Shown piece after piece: positions 1 to 8,279 of a stretch of 49,552 nt of DNA. The notes below the pieces were generated by a model that was given only the letters and a program-made list of their open reading frames with translations, searched no databases and was not told where the DNA came from. Every line of letters starts with the position of its first letter. Position 1 is the stretch's first letter. A program made the position numbers and the translations under genes. This stretch comes from Ligilactobacillus saerimneri DSM 16049 (lineage in GTDB: Bacteria > Bacillota > Bacilli > Lactobacillales > Lactobacillaceae): assembly GCF_000423265.1 (NCBI RefSeq), contig NZ_AUHQ01000012.1, positions 1 to 49,552 of the forward strand, in the 5' to 3' direction.

Positions 1-143
1 CTAAGCGTGAAACTCACCTCAAGATGAGATTTCCCATTACGTAAGTAAGTAAGATCCCTGAGAGAAGATCAGGTAGATAGGATGGAAGTGGAAGTACAGT
101 GATGTATGGAGCGGACCATTACTAATCGATCGAGGACTTAACC
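1..143 (+). rRNA. 23S rRNA, 3' end (partial)
   Basis: The first 143 bases read as the conserved 3' end of bacterial 23S rRNA, including GATCGAGGACTTAACC at the end. The gene begins outside the window. The 3' boundary is set by similarity to other Firmicutes and could be off by a few bases. Confidence 0.93.
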
Positions 144-229
144 GAGGAGTTAGATTAAGAACGAGATGTTCAAGGCAGAAGAAAATAATGATATCTAGTT
201 TTGAGAGCGCAAGCTTTCAAGTAAAAAAG

Positions 230-346
<117 letters not shown>

Positions 347-350
347 GACT

Positions 351-382
351 AAAGCGATCTGCAATTGCAGGTCGCTTTTTTT
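351..382 (+). terminator. rRNA operon terminator
   Basis: Hairpin GCGATCTGC-AATT-GCAGGTCGC followed by a run of seven T, directly after the 5S gene. It ends the rRNA operon. Confidence 0.9.
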
Positions 383-499
383 ATGTATTAGTAAATTAAT
401 ATTTTGCGTTTCACTCAAGGGCAAAAATCTTGACTCTAAGGATGGTTGGTATCTGTTAGAATTATCTTTAATGAGTGGATAGAATGGGAGGAAATGAAA

Positions 500-1411
500 T
501 TGTTATTTGTCCAAATCACCCGTAATCGCCGTAACACGTGGATTGCCTTGGTGGTATATATCTGCATTCTGATAGCTGTGACTCTGGTAATTGGAATGTC
601 TAGTCCGCAACTAGGAAAATGGATCGCAATTGGTAGCATTATTTATTTTGTATGGGGTTTTATCCGCATGGGATGGCTCAGCTATCGTGGTCTTGCTGGA
701 TACGAGCTAACAACGGAAAATGCGCCCGAGATTATCGAGCTGGTAGAAGGCCTATGCTTAGCAGCCGGTATTCCCCAACCTAAAGTGCTATTTGATCCGG
801 ATCCTCTTCCCAACGCCTACGCCCTGGGCTGGGATCCAAAGCATGCTAGTATAACTTTGACCAAAGGCTTATTGGAGATCATGGATAAACGGGAATTAGA
901 GGGAGTTATTGCCCATGAATTAGCACATATTCGCAATTACGATACACGGTTAACCATAACCACCAACTTAATTTTGAATCTCATTGTAGGTATTTCTTTG
1001 GGGGGTTTACTGATTGGGGCCGGTATGGTGGTTAATAAGAGTCGGGGGCTAATTGCTCTAGTATTTAGAGTCTTAGGGTTGGGCTTAGTAATTCTTTTCG
1101 GGCTTATTACGCTGGTAGCGATCCCCTTAGGAAAAATTTTTTACTTCATGATTTCTCGCCAAAGAGAATATCTCGCTGATGCAGGTTCTGCAGAATTAAC
1201 CCGCAATCCCGACGGACTTATTTCAGCCCTTTCCAAACTCAAGGATCCTGCGCTGGCTATGCCACCATCGCATAATATGGTTCTTAACGCTGCTTATATC
1301 AATGGTCCCAAGATGAATTCACTGTTAGAATTGTTTTCCGATCATCCTACTTTGGATAAGCGTATTTTGAAGTTACAAGAAGCTTTTGGTGTCAACAATG
1401 GGAAGCAGTAA
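500..1411 (+). CDS. htpX: HtpX-type membrane zinc metalloprotease (M48)
   Basis: Integral-membrane M48 protease, expected to degrade damaged or misassembled membrane proteins. From the start chosen here it has 303 residues, normal for the family. Two N-terminal membrane segments are followed by the zinc-binding HELAH (about residues 139-143), a second hydrophobic pair (about 155-215), and the downstream motif SRQREYLADAGSAEL that carries the third zinc ligand. I chose TTG at 500: it gives the family N-terminus MLFVQITRN and lies 8 bases after GGGAGG. ATG at 494 (two residues longer) and TTG at 446 are alternatives. The gene stands alone between the rRNA terminator and its own downstream promoter region. 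Confidence 0.92.
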   Translation: MLFVQITRNRRNTWIALVVYICILIAVTLVIGMSSPQLGKWIAIGSIIYFVWGFIRMGWLSYRGLAGYELTTENAPEIIELVEGLCLAAGIPQPKVLFDPDPLPNAYALGWDPKHASITLTKGLLEIMDKRELEGVIAHELAHIRNYDTRLTITTNLILNLIVGISLGGLLIGAGMVVNKSRGLIALVFRVLGLGLVILFGLITLVAIPLGKIFYFMISRQREYLADAGSAELTRNPDGLISALSKLKDPALAMPPSHNMVLNAAYINGPKMNSLLELFSDHPTLDKRILKLQEAFGVNNGKQ

Positions 1412-1452
1412 GGATGAATGCAGGCTGGGGCATGATCTAGTGAATGCTTCTT

Positions 1453-1461
1453 TGGTATAAT
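1453..1461 (+). promoter_or_regulatory. extended -10 promoter of the DUF975 gene
   Basis: TGG followed by TATAAT is a consensus extended -10; no good -35 is visible at the right distance. Transcription would begin near 1468. That makes the ATG at 1507 a better start than the GTG at 1477. Confidence 0.55.
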
Positions 1462-1506
1462 TAGCTAAACAGGAATGTGATAAGCAAATTAAAAGGGGTG
1501 GTAGGT

Positions 1507-2199
1507 ATGGTAACAAGAAAACAACTTAAGCAAGAAGCACGGCAAGAACTATCTGGTAATTGGTGGACAGCGATCAAAGTGATGATTATTCCTTATTTGT
1601 TGCTGGCGGTAGTGTTAACCATTATCGGAATTGCTACATTTGCTACGTTAAAAGCAAATTGGACAGCTGGTATTAGTGAGGGCGCAACAATGCATCATTC
1701 ACATGGAACTGGGGGCAGTTCTGGTGCTAGCATCATTGCCAATCTTTTCTTGATCGGAGTGCAGTTTACTTTCTTGGACTGGTTGCGGCAACACCAAGCT
1801 CCGTTGCACCCAGTAAGAAGTGGGCTCCAAGTGTTCACAGGCAAACATTTCTTTTCAGTCTTAATTATCTTCATTGTGCGCAATATCTTTATTTTCCTGT
1901 GGAGTCTGTTATTAGTGATCCCAGGCATTATCAAAGGATATTCATATTCCCAAGCATTCTTTATTTACAAAGATATTAAAGATCGGGGTGAAAGCGATAA
2001 GTATAGTTATTTAGACTACATCACCTTGAGCCGGAAACTAATGGATGGTCATAAGATGGAATTTTTTGTCTTACAGCTAAGTTTCATCGGTTGGGATTTA
2101 TTGGGAATGCTTACCTTAGGAATTGGGTATTTATGGATTTCTCCGTACAAGCAGATGACATTTGTTAACTATTATCGTCATTTGACTAATGAACAATAA
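1507..2199 (+). CDS. DUF975 family integral membrane protein
   Basis: A 230-residue membrane protein of the DUF975 family, common in Firmicutes and of unknown function. It opens with the family signature VTRKQLKQEARQELSGNWW, followed by a first hydrophobic segment (about residues 20-45). A His/Gly/Ser-rich stretch (about 58-70) precedes further membrane segments. The conserved GYSYSQAFFIYKD and the C-terminal ISPYKQMTFVNYYRHL are present. ATG at 1507 is preceded by AAAAGGGGTGG with good spacing. The gene is monocistronic, with a terminator directly after it. Confidence 0.85.
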   Translation: MVTRKQLKQEARQELSGNWWTAIKVMIIPYLLLAVVLTIIGIATFATLKANWTAGISEGATMHHSHGTGGSSGASIIANLFLIGVQFTFLDWLRQHQAPLHPVRSGLQVFTGKHFFSVLIIFIVRNIFIFLWSLLLVIPGIIKGYSYSQAFFIYKDIKDRGESDKYSYLDYITLSRKLMDGHKMEFFVLQLSFIGWDLLGMLTLGIGYLWISPYKQMTFVNYYRHLTNEQ

Positions 2200-2203
2200 T
2201 AAG

Positions 2204-2247
2204 AAAAGTGCCAGGCGTTGAATTTTTTCAACACCTGGCACTTTTTA
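2204..2247. terminator. bidirectional terminator between DUF975 gene and aldehyde dehydrogenase
   Basis: A long near-perfect hairpin: AAAAGTGCCAGGCGTTGA pairs with TCAACACCTGGCACTTTTT around a short T-rich loop. Both flanks are A/T runs, so it can serve the plus-strand gene on the left and the minus-strand gene on the right. Confidence 0.9.
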
Positions 2248-2263
2248 CATAATTAAAATTAGC

Positions 2264-3637
2264 TTAATTTTGGTATGGTTCGTAGATCAAATGTTCATTG
2301 ACAAAGGCATTCATACCTAAGTGACTCAATTCACGGCCATAACCAGAATTCTTGATCCCACCGAATGGTAGCTCTGGTAAGGAGGCCCAACCGGCGTTGA
2401 TCCAGGACATACCAGTTTCAATCTGGGCGGCCACTTCTTTGGCGTGAGCAACATCACTACTAAAGACGGTGTTTCCTAAACCGTAGCTCGATTTGTTTGC
2501 TAGGGCAATAGCTTCAGCTTCACTGTGAACTTTGTAAATAACTGCAACTGGACCGAATAATTCTTGATCAAAGATCGGATTGTCTTCCGTAATATCAGTT
2601 AGAATGGTTGGCTTAAAGAAGAACCCTGGTCCTTCAACTGGTTCGTTGCCGTATACAACAGTTGCACCATGATCAACAGCAGTTTGAACTTGAGCAGTTA
2701 ACTTTTCGAGCGCACTCTTAGAACTTAATGGGGCGACAACAGTTTCTGGGTCCATCGGATCACCAAGTTTAGCATGAGAAAATGCTTCTTTCATCATAGC
2801 AACAAAGTTGTCATAGAGGTTGTCCATCACGATGAAGCGCTTGGACGATGTGCAGACCTGACCAGCATTATAAAGCCGAGCTTGTGGAGCAACTTCCTTC
2901 AAGAGGTCCCAATCTGCGTCACCCAAAACGATGAAAGCATCATTTCCACCCAGTTCAAGGGTAGTCTTTTTGAGTGCTTTGCCGGCTTCTTGGGCAACAG
3001 CTGCTCCCCCGCGTTCAGAACCAGTGAGGCAAACACCGGCAACCCGAGGATCGTTGATGGCGGCGCTAACTTGGTCATAACTAATAAATAAATTGGTTAG
3101 ACTGCCAACTGGTGCACCGGCTTCCAGAACTAGGTCGGCAAAAGCTTGGGCCGATGCAGGACATGAAGAAGCATCTTTAAGGATCATCGGGTTCCCCACC
3201 ATAAAGTTGGGGGCAAAGACCCGCATGATTTGGTAAAATGGGAAATTCCATGGTTCAACAGCGACAATTACCCCCGTTGATTGTTTGAGGTAGTAGGCTT
3301 TGCCACTATCAGAAGGAAGATCAACTGGTTGGAGGAGTTCTTCGCCATGATCAGCATAATAATCTGCAATGTCAGCACATAGATCAACTTCGCCTGCAGC
3401 TTCAGTTAGAAGTTTCCCCATATCTTGGGTCATAATCCGTGCCATTTCAGTCCGTTTTTCACGTAAAAGGGTTGCCAAGCGGTGCAAGACCGGCTTTCTT
3501 GTGGCCGGTTTTTCCTGGCGCCACTGTTGATAAAGACGGTGGGCAACCGTTAGGGTTTCTTCTAATTTTTCATCACTTGCATTGGGAAATTCATGTAAAA
3601 CTTCACCCGTATAAGGGTAGATTGTTTGATATGACAT
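2264..3637 (-). CDS. NAD(P)-dependent aldehyde dehydrogenase, succinate-semialdehyde dehydrogenase (Sad/YneI) type
   Basis: A 457-residue aldehyde dehydrogenase, expected to oxidise an aldehyde, most likely succinate semialdehyde, to the acid with NAD(P)+. Visible motifs are PWNFPFYQ (about residues 129-136), the catalytic general base Glu228 in LELGGND and the nucleophile Cys262 in GQVCTSSKR. Overall it reads most like the shorter Sad/YneI branch (about 460 aa) in WNFPFYQIMRVFAPNFMVGN and YADHG. ATG at 3637 follows AGGAGG at 8-base spacing. Its promoter carries a cre-like site, so catabolite repression is likely. It is divergent from the GH13 gene. There is no aminotransferase nearby to supply succinate semialdehyde, so the substrate is inferred from family only. 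Confidence 0.88.
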   Translation of the reverse strand: MSYQTIYPYTGEVLHEFPNASDEKLEETLTVAHRLYQQWRQEKPATRKPVLHRLATLLREKRTEMARIMTQDMGKLLTEAAGEVDLCADIADYYADHGEELLQPVDLPSDSGKAYYLKQSTGVIVAVEPWNFPFYQIMRVFAPNFMVGNPMILKDASSCPASAQAFADLVLEAGAPVGSLTNLFISYDQVSAAINDPRVAGVCLTGSERGGAAVAQEAGKALKKTTLELGGNDAFIVLGDADWDLLKEVAPQARLYNAGQVCTSSKRFIVMDNLYDNFVAMMKEAFSHAKLGDPMDPETVVAPLSSKSALEKLTAQVQTAVDHGATVVYGNEPVEGPGFFFKPTILTDITEDNPIFDQELFGPVAVIYKVHSEAEAIALANKSSYGLGNTVFSSDVAHAKEVAAQIETGMSWINAGWASLPELPFGGIKNSGYGRELSHLGMNAFVNEHLIYEPYQN

Positions 3638-3674
3638 AATAAAATCCTCCTCAATCTAAATGAATACAATTTTA

Positions 3675-3704
3675 ATTATAGTAGGAAACGATTTCATTTG
3701 CTAA
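3675..3704 (-). promoter_or_regulatory. promoter with cre-like CcpA site for the aldehyde dehydrogenase
   Basis: On the minus strand the -10 is TATAAT (3675-3680) and the -35 is TTAGCA (3699-3704), 18 bases apart. Between them lies TGAAATCGTTTCCT (about 3683-3696), which resembles the CcpA cre consensus TGWAANCGNTNWCA with two differences. A repressor there would block RNA polymerase directly. Confidence 0.5.
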
Positions 3705-3715
3705 TTTAAAGCATT

Positions 3716-3744
3716 TTGGCAACTGCAAAGAAATGAAGTACAAT
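3716..3744 (+). promoter_or_regulatory. promoter of the GH13 gene
   Basis: TTGGCA (3716-3721), 17-base spacer, TACAAT (3739-3744). It is back-to-back with the divergent dehydrogenase promoter, 12 bases from its -35. Confidence 0.65.
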
Positions 3745-3781
3745 AGAAAAAGAAATTTATGATGGAATTGAGGTTGGCAAC

Positions 3782-5569
3782 ATGGATCAGGCAGCATTGT
3801 ATCACCGGCCGGATAGTGAAATGGCTTTTATCTACACACGCAATGAATATCACATTTATCTAAGAACCAAGCATGGAGATGTTGCGCAGGTCAAACTACT
3901 TTTTGGGGATCCATATGACTTTGAATTTGATGAAAAAGGTCAACGTAAATGGAATTATCAAGAAGTAGCAATGATTAAAGATGCCGAAACACTGAACCAT
4001 GATTATTGGAAACTGGCAATTAACATCCCGCAACGACGGTTGCAGTACGCCTTTTGGGTAGAAGGTAAAGACGGCGAACAAGTTATTTATGATGACCGCC
4101 GAATCATGCCATACAATGAGCAGAACTTAGCGCGGATGGATTGTTTTATTGTTCCTTTTGTACACTTGAGTGACGAAAAATGGGCACCTAACTGGGTTCG
4201 GCAAACGGTTTGGTACCAACTATTTGCTGATCGTTTTGCCAATGGTAATGTCAAAAATGACCCGCCGGCAACCCTGCTTTGGGGGGACCAAGCGGTTCAT
4301 CCGAACGCATGTTTCGGGGGTGACTTGGCTGGTTTGATCAAACGCTTGGACTACCTCAAAGATTTAGGGGTTAATGGAATTTACTTGATGCCAATCTTTA
4401 CCGCATATAGTAGTACCAAGTTCGATACGGTAGATTATTTTAGTATTGACCCTAGTCTCGGTACTAAGGCGGAATTTAAGCAGTTAGTGGATGAGCTACA
4501 TAAGCGTAACATGCGGATCATGCTGGACGGGGTTTTCAGTTACATGAGTGATACCTCTTTGCAATGGCAAGATGTGCAAGAGAAAGGTCGGGCTTCCCGG
4601 TTTGCAGATTGGTTCCAAATTCGTCGGTTCCCGGTAGGTTATAAACCAACAGACAATCCAGATATTGCGTACGACCTAACGTATAACGTTCACGGAAATA
4701 ACCCGCATATGCCCCAGCTAAACACTGCTAACCCGGCAGTGCGGAAGTATTTACTAGGGGTAGCAGCTTATTGGACGAGAGAATTCAATATTGATGGCTG
4801 GCACCTAGAATACGCCGCTGAGGTTGATCAAAAGTTTTGGCGCGAATTTGCAACAACTGTCCGAGAAATTAATCCAGAAATCTATCTGGTAGGAGAAGTT
4901 AAGCATAGTAACCAACGCATTGTTCAACCGGGTAAACTAGATGGAGTGGTTAACTATCCGGTTACCGAAGCTATTACTCGGTTTGCTGCTAATAAAGAGC
5001 TGTCCGTTGCGGAGCTGATTTCGGTAATCAATGATCAGATGGCCTTATACCGTGATCAGACTAACGAAGTGATGTTTAACGCAGTGGAGAGTCATGTGAC
5101 CCAACGGTTATTAGCTACTTGTCATGGAGACAGCTCATTGGTGCGGATGATTTTGGCATTAACTTTCTTACAAATCGGAACGCCAAGTCTTTTCTATGGG
5201 ACAGAAGTGGGGATGACCAACCATCAAGCTCCTCGGATTTACCAGAGTATGATTTGGGATGAAGATAAACAGGATAAAAAAATGTTACGGTTTGTGAAGG
5301 TTCTGACACACTTCCGGCGTAATTTTGCTAAGTTGTTAAGTTATGGTGATTTCCAGTGGGGGCCACGATCCAATAAATACAATTACTTGAGCTTGACCCG
5401 GCAGTTAGGCAAGCATCAGGTTTTTGCCCTCTTTAATTTTGGCTATACAGCAATTAAGTTTGTGCGCCCACAAAACTCACGCATAATTCTGTCGCAGAAT
5501 TTGCTAGACCATGAGGAAAAGATTGGTTCTAATGGTTTCTTGATTATTGAATTGACGACCCAAGGGTAG
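3782..5569 (+). CDS. GH13 neopullulanase/cyclomaltodextrinase-like protein with degenerate catalytic residues
   Basis: A 595-residue protein with the layout of GH13_20 enzymes. It has an N-terminal beta-sandwich (about 1-125), a TIM barrel opening at QTVWYQLFADRFANGN (about 140) and a small C-terminal beta domain. Length and architecture are normal, but the catalytic motifs are not. Region I reads DGVFSY (249-254) where DAVFNH is expected. Region II reads DGWHLE (338-343), so Arg is His and the nucleophile Asp is Glu343. Region IV reads SHVTQR with Val439 in place of the transition-state Asp. The acid Glu372 in GEVKH is kept. By family knowledge this should abolish or strongly change hydrolysis. 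The reading frame is intact with its own promoter and terminator, so the protein is probably made. A binding or regulatory role is inference. Confidence 0.85.
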   Translation: MDQAALYHRPDSEMAFIYTRNEYHIYLRTKHGDVAQVKLLFGDPYDFEFDEKGQRKWNYQEVAMIKDAETLNHDYWKLAINIPQRRLQYAFWVEGKDGEQVIYDDRRIMPYNEQNLARMDCFIVPFVHLSDEKWAPNWVRQTVWYQLFADRFANGNVKNDPPATLLWGDQAVHPNACFGGDLAGLIKRLDYLKDLGVNGIYLMPIFTAYSSTKFDTVDYFSIDPSLGTKAEFKQLVDELHKRNMRIMLDGVFSYMSDTSLQWQDVQEKGRASRFADWFQIRRFPVGYKPTDNPDIAYDLTYNVHGNNPHMPQLNTANPAVRKYLLGVAAYWTREFNIDGWHLEYAAEVDQKFWREFATTVREINPEIYLVGEVKHSNQRIVQPGKLDGVVNYPVTEAITRFAANKELSVAELISVINDQMALYRDQTNEVMFNAVESHVTQRLLATCHGDSSLVRMILALTFLQIGTPSLFYGTEVGMTNHQAPRIYQSMIWDEDKQDKKMLRFVKVLTHFRRNFAKLLSYGDFQWGPRSNKYNYLSLTRQLGKHQVFALFNFGYTAIKFVRPQNSRIILSQNLLDHEEKIGSNGFLIIELTTQG

Positions 5570-5604
5570 TAAATTAAGACAAAAAACGCGGAATAACTCA
5601 CAAA

Positions 5605-5643
5605 GTGGGGACCAGCTAAACGCTGGTTCCCAGTTCTTTTTCA
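5605..5643 (+). terminator. terminator after the GH13 gene
   Basis: TGGGGACCAGC pairs with GCTGGTTCCCA around the loop TAAAC, followed by a T-rich stretch. Confidence 0.8.
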
Positions 5644-5770
5644 GCTTAATACGCAATATAGTGAGAATATAATGAGAAAAAAACCCCAAAAAGGGTGGAT
5701 GATCTGTGCCTTTTTCCGGCTTTAAACGTGATTAAATGTGCTTATATTACATATTTTGAATACTACACAG

Positions 5771-5784
5771 TGAAAACGGTCAAA
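5771..5784 (+). promoter_or_regulatory. cre-like CcpA site upstream of the lysine decarboxylase promoter
   Basis: TGAAAACGGTCAAA matches the cre consensus TGWAANCGNTNWCA at all but one fixed position. It lies about 40 bases upstream of the -35 at 5824. Its position suggests activation or upstream interference rather than simple occlusion. Confidence 0.45.
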
Positions 5785-5823
5785 GCGATGATTAGTTCTA
5801 GCTTAGAAATGTATTTGAGTATA

Positions 5824-5851
5824 TTGAACTTTACTTATTCAGGTATATAAT
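5824..5851 (+). promoter_or_regulatory. promoter of the ldc-aat operon
   Basis: TTGAAC (5824-5829), 16-base spacer, TATAAT (5846-5851). Transcription would start near 5858, leaving a leader of about 210 bases before the start codon at 6069. Confidence 0.65.
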
Positions 5852-5857
5852 TAAAGT

Positions 5858-6068
5858 GTGCCTGGAAGCGTTACATTCATATGAAGGATGTGACTTGTAT
5901 GGGAACAAGTCATTGGAAATGGTATTGAGAGGTTGGTACCTGATGGCAAATGGTGAGGGTCATCATTCCAAGCATCCGTCTTGTGAATACGCTTTTGCGT
6001 AGTTTACATGCATGGTTAAAGAACAAGGCCGGTTCTTTAGGCGTGCTTCTTTACTAAGGAGGAACAAA
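5858..6068 (+). promoter_or_regulatory. long structured mRNA leader of the lysine decarboxylase operon (candidate regulatory RNA)
   Basis: About 210 bases from the predicted transcription start to the start codon, filled with contiguous helices found by hand. One hairpin is 5891-5898/5905-5912 (TGACTTGT/ACAAGTCA). A compact three-way junction follows directly: P1 5913-5918/5966-5971, P2 5921-5926/5935-5940, P3 5941-5946/5960-5965, with only two unpaired junction bases. Next is a bulged hairpin, 5972-5975/6008-6011 with 5983-5992/5997-6007, and then 6017-6024/6032-6039 (TAAAGAAC/GTTCTTTA). Last, CTTCTT (6046-6051) pairs with the Shine-Dalgarno AAGGAG (6056-6061). It does not match the lysine riboswitch (L-box) or a T-box as I know them. 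Function is inferred: translational control is the simplest reading because the last helix hides the ribosome site. Confidence 0.5.
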
Positions 6069-8249
6069 ATGAAATTATTGAGTATCGCAGCTTCAGAAGA
6101 TGCTAAACAGTATTTCTCTACTAAGCGTAGCATTGTTGATGCTTACACAGACGCTGATTTCACAGATGTTGCAGCCGTAGTTATTACTGATGAAGACCAA
6201 GAATTAGTTGACAAAGTTTACAATACATACTTTGGCATTCCTGTATTCATGGTTATGACTGGTAAGGTTGAAGTGCCTGCTGAAACTCGTCGTAAGGTAT
6301 TCCACTTTATCGACAACGATAAGGCATACCGTAACATCTACGATGGCGAAATCGAAAGCGCAGCTGAAGAATACGAAGAAAAGATGTTACCACCGTTCTT
6401 CAAGAACTTGGTTGAATATTCTCAAAAAGGTAAGTTGAGTTTTACAACACCAGGTCACCACAACGGTAAGTCATTCTTGAAGCACCCAGCTGGTCGTCTT
6501 TTTGTTGATTACTTCGGTGAAAACTTGTTCCGTTCTGACTTAAGTATTTCTGACCCAGAAGTTGGGGATCTTTTGACTCACGGTGGCGCCGCATTAGACG
6601 CTGAACAACATGCTGCTAAGGTATTTAACGCTGACAAGACTTACTTTGCTGTTAACGGTACATCCACTTCTAACTCCATCGTTACAAACGCTGCAGTTAC
6701 ACCTGGCGACTTAGTATTGTTCGATCGGAACAACCACAAGTCAATGTACATTTCAGCACTGGAAGAAACCGGTGGTATTCCTGTTTACCTGCAAACTGAA
6801 AGAGATGCTTTCGGTTACATCGGTGGTATTTCTGACCATGTTCTTAACGAAGATCACATTCGTGCAGAAATCGCCAAGGTAGCACCAGGTCGTGAAAATG
6901 AAGAACGTCCTATTCGGTTGGCTGTTATTGAATTAGGTACTTACGATGGTACTATCTACAATGCACGCCAAGTTGTCGACAGAATTGGTCACTTATGCGA
7001 TTATATTTTATTCGACTCTGCATGGGTTGGTTACGAGCAATTTATTCCAATGATGAAGAATGGTTCTCCATTACTTCTCGAATTAGGACCTAACGATCCT
7101 GGTATCTTCGTGACCCAATCTGTTCACAAGCAACAATCTGGTTTATCACAAGCTTCACAAATTCACAAGAAGGATAGCCACATTAAGGGTCAAAAGCGCT
7201 ACATCACTCACAAGCGCATGAATAACTCTTACATGAAGTTTACTTCAACCTCTCCATTCTACCCATTGTATGCATCCTTGGACGTTAACGCATACCTCCA
7301 AGAAGGCAAGCATGGTGCTAAGATGTGGGAAGACACAGTTAAGTTAGCTATCTACGCTCGGAAGAGAATCTTGAAGGAATCCAAGATGTTCATCCCTCTT
7401 GTACCACCTGTAGTAAATGGTCAAAAGTGGGAAGATGTTGATACTGACATCTTAGCTACAAACATTGACTACTGGAAGTTCGACAAGGGAGGCAAGTGGC
7501 ACGGTTTCGAAGGCTACGGCGACGATCAATACTACGTTGATCCATTGAAGATCATCTTCAGAACTCCTGGTATCATCATGGAAACTGGTGAATACGACAA
7601 GACTGGTATTCCAGCAAACATCTTAGCAAACTACCTGCGTGAACACGGTATTGTTCCAGAAAAGAGTGACTTGAACTCAATCGAATTCTTAATCACTCCT
7701 GCTGAAACTAAGACTAAGATCGATAACTTAATTAATTCCATCCTTCGTTTCGAAGACTTAGTAAACGAAAATGCTGATTTGAAGGATGTCCTTCCAGAAA
7801 TCTATGCAGAAAACGCAGACCGTTACAAGGGTTATAAGGTTCAAGATCTCTGCTTAGAAATGCACAACTTCTATAAGGAAAACGATGCTAAGACATACCA
7901 AAAGCGTGCCTTCTTAGAAGATTACTTCCCAGAAAGAGCAATGACTCCATTCGATGCTGATAAGGAATTAATCCGGAACAACGCTGAATTGGTACCATTG
8001 GATGAAATCGAAGGCCGTGTGGCCCTCGAAGGTGGTTTACCATACCCTCCAGGAATCTTCATGATTGCACCAGGTGAACGTTGGAACGAATCAGTTACTA
8101 AGTACTTCTTGATTCTTCAAGATGGTATTAACAAGTTCCCTGGCTTCGCTCCTGAAATTCAAGGGGTCTACAACGAACCACAACCAAATGGTAAGGTACG
8201 TGCCTTTGGTTATGTCTTAAAGGACGAATCAGTTTTAGACAAGAAATAG
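6069..8249 (+). CDS. ldc: PLP-dependent lysine decarboxylase (ODC-like fold, Orn/Lys/Arg decarboxylase family)
   Basis: A 726-residue fold-I decarboxylase of the bacterial Orn/Lys/Arg family. Layout: N-terminal wing domain (about 1-105), PLP domain, C-terminal domain. The PLP Schiff-base lysine is Lys354 in SVHKQQSG, followed by SQIHKKDSHIKG. It is a paralogue of the ornithine decarboxylase at 31140-33335, with the same motif order but clear differences (QSGLSQAS here, QAGFSQTS there). I recall a report on strain 30a that showed the decarboxylase next to this transporter to be lysine-specific, producing cadaverine. The sequence alone shows only the family. ATG at 6069 is chosen because AAGGAGG lies 6 bases upstream; an in-frame ATG at 6012 is upstream of that site. 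Codon use is strongly biased (AAG, AAC, GGT), as in highly expressed genes. The transporter follows after 30 bases with no terminator. Confidence 0.88.
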   Translation: MKLLSIAASEDAKQYFSTKRSIVDAYTDADFTDVAAVVITDEDQELVDKVYNTYFGIPVFMVMTGKVEVPAETRRKVFHFIDNDKAYRNIYDGEIESAAEEYEEKMLPPFFKNLVEYSQKGKLSFTTPGHHNGKSFLKHPAGRLFVDYFGENLFRSDLSISDPEVGDLLTHGGAALDAEQHAAKVFNADKTYFAVNGTSTSNSIVTNAAVTPGDLVLFDRNNHKSMYISALEETGGIPVYLQTERDAFGYIGGISDHVLNEDHIRAEIAKVAPGRENEERPIRLAVIELGTYDGTIYNARQVVDRIGHLCDYILFDSAWVGYEQFIPMMKNGSPLLLELGPNDPGIFVTQSVHKQQSGLSQASQIHKKDSHIKGQKRYITHKRMNNSYMKFTSTSPFYPLYASLDVNAYLQEGKHGAKMWEDTVKLAIYARKRILKESKMFIPLVPPVVNGQKWEDVDTDILATNIDYWKFDKGGKWHGFEGYGDDQYYVDPLKIIFRTPGIIMETGEYDKTGIPANILANYLREHGIVPEKSDLNSIEFLITPAETKTKIDNLINSILRFEDLVNENADLKDVLPEIYAENADRYKGYKVQDLCLEMHNFYKENDAKTYQKRAFLEDYFPERAMTPFDADKELIRNNAELVPLDEIEGRVALEGGLPYPPGIFMIAPGERWNESVTKYFLILQDGINKFPGFAPEIQGVYNEPQPNGKVRAFGYVLKDESVLDKK

Positions 8250-8279
8250 TTCATAAATTACTGGATTGAGGTGGAGAAA

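Noticed and set aside
5930-5943. AGGTTGGTACC in the ldc leader resembles the T-box motif AGGGTGGTACC
   Set aside because: One base differs in the core, the following CGCG is missing, and only about 70 bases lie between the promoter and this point, too few for a specifier stem I. No terminator/antiterminator pair follows.
5858-6068. Lysine riboswitch (L-box) in the ldc leader
   Set aside because: The conserved L-box blocks (AGAGGTGC, GCCGAAG-type loop, CTGTCA) are not present in order.
6012-6068. Upstream in-frame ATG of ldc giving a 19-residue N-terminal extension
   Set aside because: The strong Shine-Dalgarno lies downstream of it, right before ATG 6069, and the extension is not found in the paralogue.
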